64,000 bases of DNA from Trametes villosa (taxonomy: Eukaryota > Basidiomycota > Agaricomycetes > Polyporales > Polyporaceae). The notes under the pieces were generated by a model. The model saw nothing but the letters and a program-made list of their open reading frames with translations. It searched no databases and had not been told where the DNA came from. The DNA is taken from positions 3,496,001 to 3,560,000 of the forward strand of contig PUDQ02000001.1 in the NCBI GenBank assembly GCA_002964805.2, read 5' to 3'. The position numbers were made by a program, and so were the translations under genes. Below are positions 44,001 through 55,912 of the stretch, piece after piece (the stretch's first letter is position 1; each line of letters begins with the position of its first letter).

Positions 44001-44697
44001 CAGGAGTGCGTCACGACCGACAGTCTGCTCAGGCACGACAGCGGACACGGTGGCGTCTGTGAATAGACGTTACACGTTGGTAAGGTCTCCTCATGGAGCC
44101 AAAGCGACTTACTCTTCAAATCAAGGATTATGAGCTCAATGACGCTCGCCGAGTCACCGATCTTCGTGTCGTTGCCAACTATCCTGCGGGTTTCAAAGCC
44201 GACGCGGTATGTCACTTGCAGGGGGCCCTGGAAGTGAGTGACTGGACTGTATGATTCCGACGAACCGTTAGCGACACTAGCTTGAAAGTATTTGATAAGT
44301 GAAGGGTGCTTACCCTCGGCCCGCCTTGAGGCTGTCGAGAGCAACGTGCCCGCTCTCTACGGTGAGGTGGAGCAAAACGTCGTGGTCGCAGATGAATCTG
44401 AGTTGAGGCGGGCCAAAGCACGCATGAAAGAGGGAATCTGCCTCGGAGGGTGTGGACGACGCAGCGCCGGGCCTCTGCACGGTGAACTCTGCCAAAGCGT
44501 AATACTCTCCTGTAGGTATCCGAGAGCCAGAGCGGTCAACGAGTAATAGAGGGTGTATGATCGATTAACATACTGTTGTCCTCGCCGCGAGCCTGCGGAT
44601 GGGTTTCCAAACATTTCCTCGCGTTTTCATGTAGGACTTCGAGTTGGGCGTTCAGGTACCGGACGGCGTGAGGGGCCCCGTTCTCGTCGGAACACAT
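41012..44697 (-). CDS. Unknown protein A, upstream-edge paralogue of protein B
   Basis: I do not recognise the family. This is a multi-exon gene (about eleven exons) for roughly 1,000 residues, alignable end to end with the gene at 46187-50013. It starts MCSDENGAPHAVRYLNAQLE. Conserved blocks in order are FICDHDVLLHLTVESGHVAL, TRRIVGNDTKIGDSASVIEL, HFDVDELEFFESGDFS, VVMVVNVLKAKGIDDFVV, ELIIAFFSEEYLAFLHAAGY, VIAISQGSINSQFSALW, LGTTGYRALPAPRLEWSTGW, NRGFSHGTLSIARRVFLEER, WQLQPSDGEGCLRYMWEHAE and SPVFNDDGDLLFELRR. A Ser/Arg/Pro-rich tail (IGRSSSPAFGRRPTSRTRQ) leads by a 60 nt intron to GEFVHVNGKAANIRVPPIT and the stop at 41012. No signal peptide or membrane helix is seen. The start is chosen by match to paralogue B. 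Confidence 0.7.
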
Positions 44698-46186
44698 CGT
44701 ATCGAGAGATGTAAACAGGAGGATTGTCGACGGAGGCGGCGGAGACTAGAAGGGGGACTAACTTCAGTTGAGCTCGAGAGGTTGCGTGTCTCCAGGAATC
44801 CGTTCGCACTGATATACCCCCACTGGTCACCTTTGCCCGCTGCCAATTTTCGTCGACACGAATCACAAGACGGATTACGAGGCCCTCCATATGATACCGG
44901 GGTGAACTTCGCCAAGTTCCGTCATCTGATTGCGCGGACATGAACATGTCAAATGGCGGGAGGGTGCTCCGGAAGGTTGTATGTACGGCTACGTCTTCTT
45001 CGGAGCGCGAGGTGGCGGCATCCGAGACGGCGCCGTGGGGGCGATCGAAGCCTGTAGCTTATTGGGGCTGCGCGGTTCATGAAACTTTCAGTCAGAGCGC
45101 GGTCAATGTTGCGGAAGAACTTACTGACCACGCAAACCCGTGATGTGCGAAGAAAGCAACATGTCGCGGCGTCTGTCTGTCTTGGATCTTTGCTGCACAT
45201 ACTTGGGTGCCATCTTGTACCACGTCCACCACGCAAGGCTTGGCAACAGTCAACTGCAACCGCCGATGATGAGGCGGTGGACCATAAGAAGTGTAAGGAT
45301 CTCATACGATTGAACTCAGATACGGGCGGAGTATAGGTAGCAAGCCTTGAAAGGTAGCGGAACCTCCTGGTATAAGACTGATCAGCGGAAGAGAAACAAT
45401 CCGGCCATGTGAAGCATATGAAGATGAGCTTCGTACCTTTGATGCAAGAGTCAACATGTCTACGCGATGTATCAGTGGGCGACTAGCATGTTTAGCGTCA
45501 TCGTAGCACACGAAGCTCAATTCATCATGCTCATCTCATTCTGAGCCGACGCGTTGTAGTCGGCGTATCTGGCCAGCGAGCGTGCATGCCACAAGCTAGA
45601 ATAGCGCTCGAAGCTGTTAATACCACATCGGTGAGACTATTCGCGAATACCCCTGCAATGCCATATAGAATCGTAACTGCCAGCCTTGACGAGCACTTCT
45701 GGCGCCTCGGGAAGGCATATGAGCATCGTGAACGTCACAGTCAGGCGCACTCCAGGGACCAAAATTTGTAGTTCGCCGTCTATGTCGTATGCACGTCATC
45801 CGAAAGAGTAACACGGTATCTGTTCTGGAGTGGCATTCGGATCAGCACGTTCGAGGACTCAGACGAAGTTGCCTGGACACTCACTCGTGCGTACACAACG
45901 TATCAGACCAATGGTACTGCACACGGTGGCACGTCCTGGCATCATCAAGCAGTAGCGATTGCTGTCCTACGTGCCGAAGCCCTTGTGACCTCACGAGGCA
46001 CTGGCAGTCCTGGTTGACACTCAAAAGCAAGCAGATCCTGTTCGAATCAAGTCGATAGTTCATCACGTTGAAACATGTTAGCGCTATGAAACACATTCGA
46101 GGGGCTCGCCCCGATTACCAGACCATGAGTGAGCGTTGCGTCGGAGGGGTGCTGAGGTTCGTGCGACCATCGAGTTCTCCTTCGGA
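44698..46186. other. Spacer between tandem paralogues A and B
   Basis: About 1.5 kb with no gene, repeat or mobile element that I can recognise. It should hold the promoter of A and the 3' flank of B. Only short frames with no homology to A or B are present, so the duplication unit seems to have been the gene rather than the spacer. Confidence 0.55.
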
Positions 46187-49100
46187 CTAGACCACTCCCA
46201 TGCGGGGCCTCACCGATACCGGGACCCGGGTCGCACCCGCGGTCGCACCGTTGACGACGTTGATGAACTCGCCGAATGCCGCCTGCGCGGAAGTAGTACT
46301 TGCGGTGGGCGCTTAAAACACATGGGGTTAGTGAAGTGAGGAAGCAAGAGGTTTGCGTAAAAGGGAACTCTTACGAGTAGATCGGGTAGGAGAGTGGGGG
46401 GCGGGGGATGTCCTGCCGCTGCTCTGCCGCGTGCGCGAGTGCGACCGGCGTCCGAACGCCGGGGACGAGCTTCGGCCGATCCGCGCGCCGGTGGGGGAGG
46501 TCGCAGATGTAACGCGAATGGCGGAGGTGCCAAAGCGGCGAAGCTCGAACAGGAGGTCGCCGTCGTCGTTGAACACGGGGCTCGCCAGCGAGTACGGGTT
46601 CGCGAGCGGGTAGCAGTACTGCCAGGAGCCCTCGAAGGCGCGGATCTCGTGCACGAGCTCGTCGAGGTCGACCTTGACGGGGAACGCCTCGCGCAGCATG
46701 TCCATCGGGTTGCGGAACCGGGCCGCGTTCTCGGGGATGACGCCCTTCGTGAAGACCGGGTCGTGCGAGCCGAGGGTGTTGACCTTGATGCCGCTCCCGA
46801 TCGTCTGCACGGTGACGTTGGTGGACCAGGTCACCGACGAGCTCGCGCTGGAAGGTGGATTGGAATCATGGTATAGAGATAAGACAAGCCGGCGCACACC
46901 TTTGGGCTTCGGATTTCCCAACCTGGAGGGTCAAGGTGAGTTCGACCTTTCCGCTGATCTTGATATGAAGGGCGCCCTGCTTGACGGCGGTGGGCAGCTC
47001 AACATAGTTCCGGGTGATACCTGATGCATATGCGTCATTAGGGCTATATGCAGTCAGCTAGCGACAAACTTACAAGAGATGCCCTGAGTTGAGCTCATCA
47101 GGTTGCTGTTTCCGCGCAGCTTGTAGCGCCACTCCTCAGCGTGCTCCCACAGGTACTTCAAGCAACCCTCGCCATCGGACGGCTGGAGCTCCCACTTCGA
47201 GGGCCGGTCCTTCCGCTGGTCGTGCTCGGACCACTTCTTCAGCGACAGACCGTGGAAGCCCTGCGAGGGGTCCAGGAGCGCGGGGATCATAGTCGTGATC
47301 GCATTGACATTCGAGAGCAGGTTGAGGAGGCGCTCCTCGATGAACACGCGCCGCGCGATACCGATGGTGCCGTGCGAGAAGCCGCGGTTCGCGTGCACGA
47401 TCCAGCCCGTCGAGAAGTCGAGTTGCGCGGACGGCAGCGGGCGCGAGCCTGTTGTGCCCAGCACGACGATGATCGGTTCGTGCCCCGGGGTGACTTGCGT
47501 CCAGTTGTGGCGCGTGATCTCGACCTTCGAGTAGACGTGGAAGGTGACGTCGGTGAGCGCATAGGAGGGCAGAGACCGGTGCCCGGGCTTCCAGATAGGG
47601 ATGCTCGTGATGACGTTCATGCCGTCCTTGGAGAGCGCAGGGAAGTAGTGCTGAGTGAGATAGAAGACGACGGCCTGGAGCTTGAGGATGAGCGAGCGAC
47701 TGTCTCCGCCGAGGTTCTTCATGTCACCGAAGTTCGAGTAGTCGTGAACGTACTCCGCGTCTGTATGCGAGCGTCTCAGCATCGTAATCCTCAATCGCAT
47801 AGGTAATAGGGGGCTCACGCTCGAAGTCGAGATAGATGTGCCGGAGCTCTCGATCCGGGTTGTGGCCGTGCCTCTCGTAGTGCGCAGAGGAGGTGTAAGT
47901 TGCGGAAGTGGCACCCTCTAGCTCGCTCTGCCAACACATCTTCAGGTCGACCTCGAATGCGATGCGCCAGTCGCGGACTTCATGCGACTCGCTCCTGTAA
48001 CAGCGAAATGAGAACCAAAGCGAGGAGATAGAGGTAAGTACGCCACCCACTCATTCCACGGCAACCAATCCTTGAGCGTCTTGAGGCTGCCGTTCGCCAG
48101 ATGCACCCACACGAGCGCCCGGTTGTTGCTCAGCAAGTGCAGCGAGAACGGCTTGTACGACGCCGAGAAGAAGCTCTCATACGCCCAGCTGTGGAACGCC
48201 GCGTACGTGGTCGCGGAGAACTGCGCGTTGAGCGAGCCCTGGGAGACCGCAGTGACCTGGTCGAAGCCGAACATCTTCGTGCGCTGGATCGTCTCGCGCG
48301 AGGACACGCCGCTCGAGTCGCCGAGCTCGAGGCTCCACCAGCTCCCGTCCGCGTCCTCCTGAGAGTCGAAGCGCGTCCGGCGGATCGTCTCCCAGCGCGT
48401 GTCGTGCGAGTAGAGGATGTGGTAGTGCGCGTTGTAGAGGATCTGGAGGTACTCCTCGGAGAAGAACGCGATGATGAGGTCGTGGTAGTCGAGCGAGATA
48501 TCGTCGCCTTCGACGAGCCCGGGGTAGGAGGAGAGGGCCTCGTGGTATCGAGCGTCTGTGGGTAGATAGTAGTTAGCATCGGGATGTGCTCTGCATGGTT
48601 CTGCTCGGTAAGAGATATACTGACTGCTCAGATCAAACACGATGGTCACCATGTGTCCCGCCGCATCCTTGCTGTAGATAGCGTTCACCACCATAGCGAC
48701 CTTCCAGCCCGAGAACCGTCGCACAGGATTCCTACAGAAGGAGTCAGCTCAATGCATGTACAGGCTAAGCAGTAATGCGATCACTTACACCGTGAAGTCA
48801 TCGTCCTCGAAGATCTCGAACTCGTCGATATCGAACCAAATGATGACCTCGCGCTCGCACAGGATCTTAACCGTCGGCGCGCCGAGCTGCATGCGGAAGT
48901 GCGTCTCGCCCTCGCTCCGGCTGACCTCCGCGAGGCAGCGCAGGCGTTCGTCGGTGGTGTCGCTCGTCAGGCTCCCGCGCGCGAGCATCGCGGACTTGAG
49001 CCACACCGACGACATGTACCCGTTGATCTGCTCGGTCGTGACGCCGTGCATGCTCTCCATCCACTCGTAGTCCGCCTCGGACTCCCCAATGAGCGAGTAC

Positions 49101-50013
49101 TTGGCCTCGACCTGCGTGGCGCGCTGGTCGAACTGCGGGAGCGAGAAGAGGACGTGGTTCCCGGCGCTCTGCAGCAGCTCGAGGTACTGCGTCAGGAACC
49201 TGACGAGTAGGTCTCGGCCATTGGGAAGCTCGGGTTCCACCGAGTACAGCGTCGCCTCTACATTAACATACCTTGTTAGTGATAGTGATGATAGCATATA
49301 TGCGGCCTGCTCACTGTCGAGGTCGAGGATGACCAGTTCGATGGCGCTCCCGTAGTCGCCGATCTTCTGGTCGTTGCCGACGATCCTGCGGGTCCGGAAG
49401 TTGACGCGGTAGGTCACTTGGAAGCCCTCGGGGAACTGAACAAGCTGGCTACAAGGATCGTTTAGTTCGATATAACCGTAGCGCCATATTGAGGGTGACT
49501 GATACCTTCTGCCACTGCGGGGGCTGTCCACAGCGATATGGCCTTTTTCAAAGGACAGAGTCAAGAAGACGTCATGGTCGCAGATGAACTTGAGGTCAGG
49601 GGCATGGAACGAGGCGTAGAAGAGGGAGTCTGCCTCGGACGGAATCTGGGTGGCAGCCGTAGGCCGCTGCACGGCGAACTCTGCCAAGGCGTAAAAATGC
49701 TCTGTAAAGAGGATAGATGTCAGTAGGTGAAGAGAACGAGGAGCGGTGGTGCTGAATGCATACTGTTTTCTTCCGTCCGAGCGTTGGGGTGTTCTTTGAG
49801 ACACTTGTCGGCGTTGCCGTGAAGGACGTCGAGCTGTGCGTTGAGATAGCGGACAGCGTGCGGGGCGCTGTTTTCGTCCGTGCACATTCTGATGTCTGCG
49901 ATGTTTTGAGGAGGAGATGGAAGTGGGGGGCGCAGTCCTAGGAGGGTGGGCTGCTGAAGCGGCGGAATGGGACCTGGGTTGGTATTTATAGGACCTGTGT
50001 CGAGCTGTGTCAT
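46187..50013 (-). CDS. Unknown protein B, tandem paralogue of protein A
   Basis: Unrecognised family; roughly 1,100 residues over about eleven exons. The start MTQLDTGPINTNPGPIPPLQ adds about 42 Pro-rich residues before MCTDENSAPHAVRYLNAQLD, where similarity to A begins; an internal start at 49887 is possible. Blocks matching A include FICDHDVFLTLSFEKGHIAV, TRRIVGNDQKIGDYGSAIEL, WFDIDEFEIFEDDDF, VAMVVNAIYSKDAAGHMV, DLIIAFFSEEYLQILYNAHY, TAVSQGSLNAQFSA, LGTTGSRPLPSAQLDFSTGW, NRGFSHGTIGIARRVFIEER, WELQPSDGEGCLKYLWEHAE and SPVFNDDGDLLFELRR. The last exon (46311-46187) uses acceptor TTTTAAG and encodes AAFGEFINVVNG to RPRMGVV, homologous to the A terminus. No frame break is needed, so both copies look intact. 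Confidence 0.7.
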
Positions 50014-51793
50014 GAGATATACACATTTTGTGAGGAAAAGACTAACTGATAAGAGAGTGTGCCTCGTAGTTGTGCACGAGGGTAGGCCCTGAGCCAAACG
50101 CTCAGCCTCCGACGAGCGGAAATGAGCGCGGCGCAGTGGACGACATGGTGCTCCTCGGTGGATTTGCTTCCATCCGATTCAACTCCCCGCATTGGCTAGC
50201 TAGGTGCCTCGGGGCCAGTCGAGAGGGTAGGCTGGACGATGACCAACTGAAAACCTACGGAGCGGAGTTCTTCGTTGAATTGCAACGCGGTATCCGCCAC
50301 AATGTCGCGCGATCAGTTCCCTGTTGTACGCCACAGAGGACGCTCAGGAAGATGGCCTTCTAGGGCGTCCGGGCACATGCGGCACAGATCCCTACGGCAT
50401 AGATGGGCGAAAGAGGCTGGGAGAACTCCCGGAATAAAAGAGCATTCGCACCTGGTGGACGCGGAAGCCGGTGGGGCTTCGGCAGGAGGCGCGATAGACG
50501 GCACTATTTTCATGGCGTGCCCTCCGGTGAACGGTACGTTGGCTCGTGAATGCTGATGAAAACATAGAGCGCGACGATGTCTCGAGCATTTTGCACATTC
50601 TAGGCTGAGCATATACCTAGACAAACCGGGCTAAGTTGATGTCCTCGAGGATAACTAGCAGGTTACGCCAGAGGGAGAGACTCACTAGTACCGGATTTCC
50701 GAACGGCGTCTGAAGCCAAACCACCATTCTCCATGCCATCGCTACAGGAGGATTAAGGCTCTTCGCGGCGGCAGGAGTACTGAACTCAATCGATGAATGG
50801 AAGTGCCATCACCTTTGCCGATGCTACGGTGGCTCTGGTCCCCATGAGGTTTCCCGGCGCGAGCTCCAACTCGGCATGGTTTTGGAAATGCAATGGGATG
50901 GAGTGTACCCGGCAGATGTCGATAGACATGTCGTTCCAACAGAGAATGACGGATGGTGCGAACTAGTCAGCGACATGGCCAATCGCTGGTCCTGCGAGCT
51001 TCTGTATGAAAACAGCGTGGTGGACCAGGAAGACTGCGCACCCAACACAGCACGACCGAGTATGGGATAGCGCAGGTACTAGCGATGCCGTGTATGCCAA
51101 TGCGTAGATAGAAGTGCTGCAAAGTGCCGATGCTTCGTATGGTTCCCGGAGCGCCGGATGAGCCTCATGGGTTCGGGCATGATCAGGCTGCGGATCAGTG
51201 GCAAAGCCGCACTCGGAGCTCTGAGGCACTGGCTCGGAGGCAGATGCAAGGAGGGGCAGATGATACATCCCGTGGTGGACGATCATGGCACAGCGCGGGC
51301 CTGAGGCTTGTCAGGACTGTAGTTTGTCAGACTCTGCCATGCGACGATGCCGCCTTGCTGGTGCAATCAGCGACAACCACGGGGTTCAACAAAGCCGTGT
51401 ACGGACGCACCTCGACCAAAAATTAAGTTGAGCGGTAGAAGTGGAGGGTATGGGCGACGAATCCGCATGTCGGGCGGTACTTGTAGTCCCTCGACAGGAA
51501 CCTGGCGCAACGTTGTGGCAAGCTGAGAGCAGCGGTGGCCCGGCGTCAACCTGCGTCAACGTACTCAACTTCCTTATCGGCAAAGGAATGACGTAATCAT
51601 CGGATTGACTGTAGCTCATAATTAAGCGCCAGCGAGAAATATCGAGCAGCGGGTCCGGCATGGAGGGCTTGCACAGTTTGAGTCACCGTTGCGCGAGCGG
51701 GTCTCTACCGTATACAGGATCTGCAGCTTGCTTTCTACCTTCATCCCCCCTCAAACTTAGGACTCAGCAGCTCCCTACTCTTCTGTGTCTTTT
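50014..51793. other. Intergenic region between unknown gene B and EFL1
   Basis: About 1.8 kb between divergent genes. Small frames on both strands have no recognisable content. No repeat or RNA gene seen. Confidence 0.55.
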
Positions 51794-54700
51794 ATGGCCA
51801 CTGCACAGGCAGTCGATGTACGGAATGTCACGACGATCGGCCATGTCGACCATGGCAAAACGACATTGATGGACGCACTCTTGGCCGCCAATAGCATCAT
51901 ATCTACGAGGATGGCCGGAAAGATTCGCTACCTGGACAGCCGTGAAGACGAACAGGAGCGGGGAATCACCATGGAGAGCAGCGCAGTCTCCCTCCGATTC
52001 AAGGTCATGGAACGGACTCCCGAGGGAGGTGCGTACCCTATGCCCACCGCGCGACAGTGCATACCCAATGATAGCAGATCCGTCCCCCAAGACCTATGTC
52101 GTAAACATGATAGATACGCCTGGGCATGTGGACTTCTCGAGCGAGGTGTCAACAGCCTCGCGGCTCTGTGACGGCGCCCTCGTTCTCGTGGACGTCGTGG
52201 AGGGCGTCTGCACTCAGGTACGCATACTTTCATTCCGCTGCACGGCGCCTCCCCCGCTGACCTCCGCGGACAGACCATCACGGTACTGCGCCAGGCGTGG
52301 CAGGATCGTCTGCGTCCCATCCTGGTCATCAACAAATTCGACCGGCTCATCACTGAGCTGAAGCTGGCGCCGATCGAAGCATATCAGCACCTGTCCCAGC
52401 TGATCGAGCAGGTTAACGCCGTCATGGGAAGCTTCTTCGCGAGTGAGCGCATGGAAGACGATCTCCGGTGGAGGGAGGAGCGCGAGCGCCGGCTGACCGC
52501 CAAGAAGGAATCACACGCCGCGGAGGTGGACGCTACCGTCAACGAAGACGAGGAGTACCAAGAGAAGGACGACGAGGACATCTACTTCGCGCCCGAGCGC
52601 GGTAACGTCGTCTTCGCGTCCGCGATCGACGGCTGGGGCTTCCGGATAGGCAAATTCGCACACCTATACGCGGTGAAGCTCGGGATCAAGGAGGCGAACC
52701 TACGTACGGTGCTGTGGGGGGACTTCTACCTCGACCCGAAGACGAAGCGGGTCATCAGCCACAAGCACCTCCGCGGCCGGTCTCTGAAGCCGCTATTTGT
52801 GCAGTTCGTGCTGGATAACATCTGGGCTGTGTACGATGCCGTAGTAACCAACCCGTATGTCCCAATACATGTCGCTCGCGACGCTTCCACTCAGTTCAAT
52901 GGGTTGTAGGAACCCCGACAAGGTCTCGAAAATCATCACGACTCTGGGCTTGAAGGTGCCCCCACGCGACCAGAAGTCGAAGGACACTAGGCAGCTGCTG
53001 TCGGTCATCTTCTCGCAATGGTTGCCATTGTCAACCTGCGTCATCCAGACGATCGTCGACATCGTTCCGCCCCCGTCGACCGCACAGAGCATCCGTATAC
53101 CGAAGATGCTCTACTCGGATATCTACGAGACTACGATCGAGCCGAAGAACAAACTGGAGAAAGCCCTCTACTCGTGCAACGATGTGCCTGACGCGCCTGT
53201 TGTCGCGCTCGTCAGCAAGATGTTCGCCGTCCCGACCAAGGACCTCCCCGGCAAGAAGAAAAAGGCGCTCACCGCAGAGGAGATGCGCAGTCGCGCGAAA
53301 GCCGCGCGCGAGGCCCGCGCCGCAGCCCAAGCCGCGGAAGGCACCCCATCCGAAGCCGCCTCTACGCCCATCGAAGAGGCGCTGCAAAAAGTCGACCTCA
53401 CAGACAAAGCGGACGACGCAGTGGAGGCGGAGGAGGGCGCAGAAGAGACGCTGCTCGGCTTCGCGCGCATATACTCGGGCACGATCCGTGCGGGGACCAC
53501 CGTGCTCGCCGTGCTCCCGAAGTACCAGGCCGCGCTCGGGCCCGCGCACCCACGCAACGCCGCGCACATGGTCGCAGCGCACGTCGACGAGCTGTACACG
53601 ATGATGGGGCGTGAGCTCGTGCCGGTCGAGAGCGTGAGCGCGGGGAACGTATTCGCGGTGCGCGGCCTTGAGGGAAAGGTCTGGCGGAGCGCGACGCTGT
53701 GCGCGCCCGGTGCTAGTGGAGCGGCGCTGAGCGAGGGCGGCGCGCCGGATTTGACGGGGGCGGAGGAGTACTTGGTCAATATGGCTGGAGTCATTCGCTA
53801 TGTACGTCGGGCCTCGTTTTTGACGGACGTGGGTCTATTGCTGACCACTCTGCTGACCTACTATAGGCACCCCCGATTGTGCGCGTGGCCCTCGAGCCTG
53901 AGCACCCGGCGGACATGCCAAAGCTGATCCGCGGCCTTAAGCTGCTGAGCCAGTCTGACCCGTGCGTCGAGACGTTCCAACAGCAAACCGGCGAGCACGT
54001 CATTCTCACCGCAGGAGAACTTCACGGAGAGGTGAGCGGTAGAGGCTACTCCACAATCACCTTTTACTTGGATATATGCTGACGGGAACTTCAGCGGTGT
54101 ATCAGGGATCTCAAGGAGCGTTTCGCGAAGATCGAGATTCATGCCTCAGAGCCTATCGTGCCGTTCAGAGAGACAGCAGTCAAGGGTGTTGGTATGTGTT
54201 CCCTTCACAACAAAGCCTACCCTCGCTCACCTGGCTTGCAGATATGGCGCCCCCGAAGACGCCCAACGCCAAGCGCGGCACGGTTCACGGTGCCGCTGCG
54301 CAGGACCTCGTCAAGTTCACGATCCGCGCGGCGCCACTACACCCGGCTATTCACGAGTTCCTGCTCGACAACCTCGCGATCCTGCGGCGCATGCAGCAGG
54401 AGCGCAAGGCAGAGGAAGAGGAGCGCGCCGCGGAGGAGGAGGACGCGCGCGAGGACGAGAGCTACGACATGCAGGGAGACTACATCAAGAAGCCGACGAT
54501 CAAGGCCGAGCAGTTCTGGCCGGAGTTGCAGGCGCGCTGCCAGCGTGCGGGCGGAGAGTGGGCGGACCTTGTGGATAAGGTGTGGGCGTTTGGCCCGCAG
54601 AGGATGGGGTCGTGCATTCTCGTCGATGCAAGGCAGGGTGAGACGAACTCGTGAGTCGTCGGATCGCGTCCTCGACATGTTCGAAAGTGACTGAGAGTGG

Positions 54701-55660
54701 TTTCGGTCAGGCTCAAACAGCGGTTGGCGCGGCTGAGGGCGGGCGAGCCCGTCAAGGAGCAGGATCCTCTCGTCAGCGCCTTCGAGAACCATCTCGAGAC
54801 TGGGTTCCAGCTAGCGACTTTCCAAGGTCCGCTGTGCTCAGAACCCGTGGAAGGCATGGCGTACTTCGTCGAAGCCGTCACGCTAGATCGCGCACGTATC
54901 GAAGAAGAGCAAGGTACCTAATTACCCTCACATGAACACCCACTGCATTAGCTGAACCTCCTCGCGTCCATAGCGCAAAACCGTACGGCGCATCTTACAG
55001 GCTCCTTCATCTCCGCCGTGCGGGACGCTTGCCGGAACGGTCTGCTGGACTGGTCTCCGAGGCTCATGCTCGCCATGTATACTTGCGACATCCAAGCATC
55101 CAGTAAGTTTGCTACTCGTCCGATGCGCCTCTACATGTGCATACCTGCTCACACCATGCTTGCTCAGCTGATGTACTGGGCAAGGTATACGGTGTTGTGG
55201 CCAAGCGGCGGGGCAAGATCATCGCCGAAGAGATGAAGGAGGGCACCGAGTTCTTCAGTGTGCGCGCGAAACTCCCAGTCGTCGAGAGTTTCGGTTTCGC
55301 GGATGGTACGTGCCATGCCAACTCCTTTTAAGTGTACCTGGTCAGCTTCGTCTAAATTGCGTGACAGACATCCGTAAACGCACTTCCGGCGCCGCAAGCC
55401 CTCAGCTCATCTTCAGCGGGTAGGCACCTTCAGCTCACAGTAAAGGCGTGCGATGCTGACTATGCGCTAGATACGAGATGCTTGACCTGGATCCGTTCTG
55501 GGTGCCCACTACTGAAGAAGAGCTCGAGGACCTTGGCGAGAAGGCGGACCGCGTCAACGTCGCGAAGGTGTACATGGACCGCGTGCGCGAACGCAAGGGC
55601 CTGTTCGTGGACAGGAAGATCGTGGAGTTTGCGGAGAAGCAGCGTACCTTGAAGCGGTAA
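51794..55660 (+). CDS. EFL1: Elongation factor-like GTPase 1 (ribosome assembly protein 1)
   Basis: A many-exon gene for an EF-2-like GTPase of about 1,080 residues. It releases Tif6/eIF6 from pre-60S subunits together with Sdo1/SBDS. The G domain is clear: [20 protein letters not shown], then [30 protein letters not shown] and INKFDRL. The EFL1-specific Lys/Ala/Glu-rich insertion ([20 protein letters not shown]) lies in domain II. Later domains carry [20 protein letters not shown] and, near the end, [29 protein letters not shown] and [19 protein letters not shown]. The stop is TAA 55658-55660. The start 51794 follows a short leader and begins directly before the G domain as in the family. 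Confidence 0.95.
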
Positions 55661-55912
55661 ATAATCCTGTAGCATTTAGTAGAAGCCTGGCAGACATGTA
55701 CGTTGGCGGGAGAAGTGAAATCCTCGAGACACAAACGAGGGTGTTCTTTCCATATCCGCCTGTTAGAAATCGCCAGATGCAGGAATGGGGGTCTGTGTGA
55801 GCTGCCCAACTAGTGAAGGGTGCTATGATAACGTAGTACATCGCAAACGCAAATACAACAGAGCAGATAATCAAGAATGTCCACGACGCGGGGTTGTTAC
55901 GACCCACAACGA

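Noticed and set aside
46210..46533. Frame break at the 3' end of protein B
   Set aside because: The nearest acceptor gives a shifted frame, but the TTTTAAG acceptor at 46312 restores homology to the protein A terminus, so the copy is probably intact.
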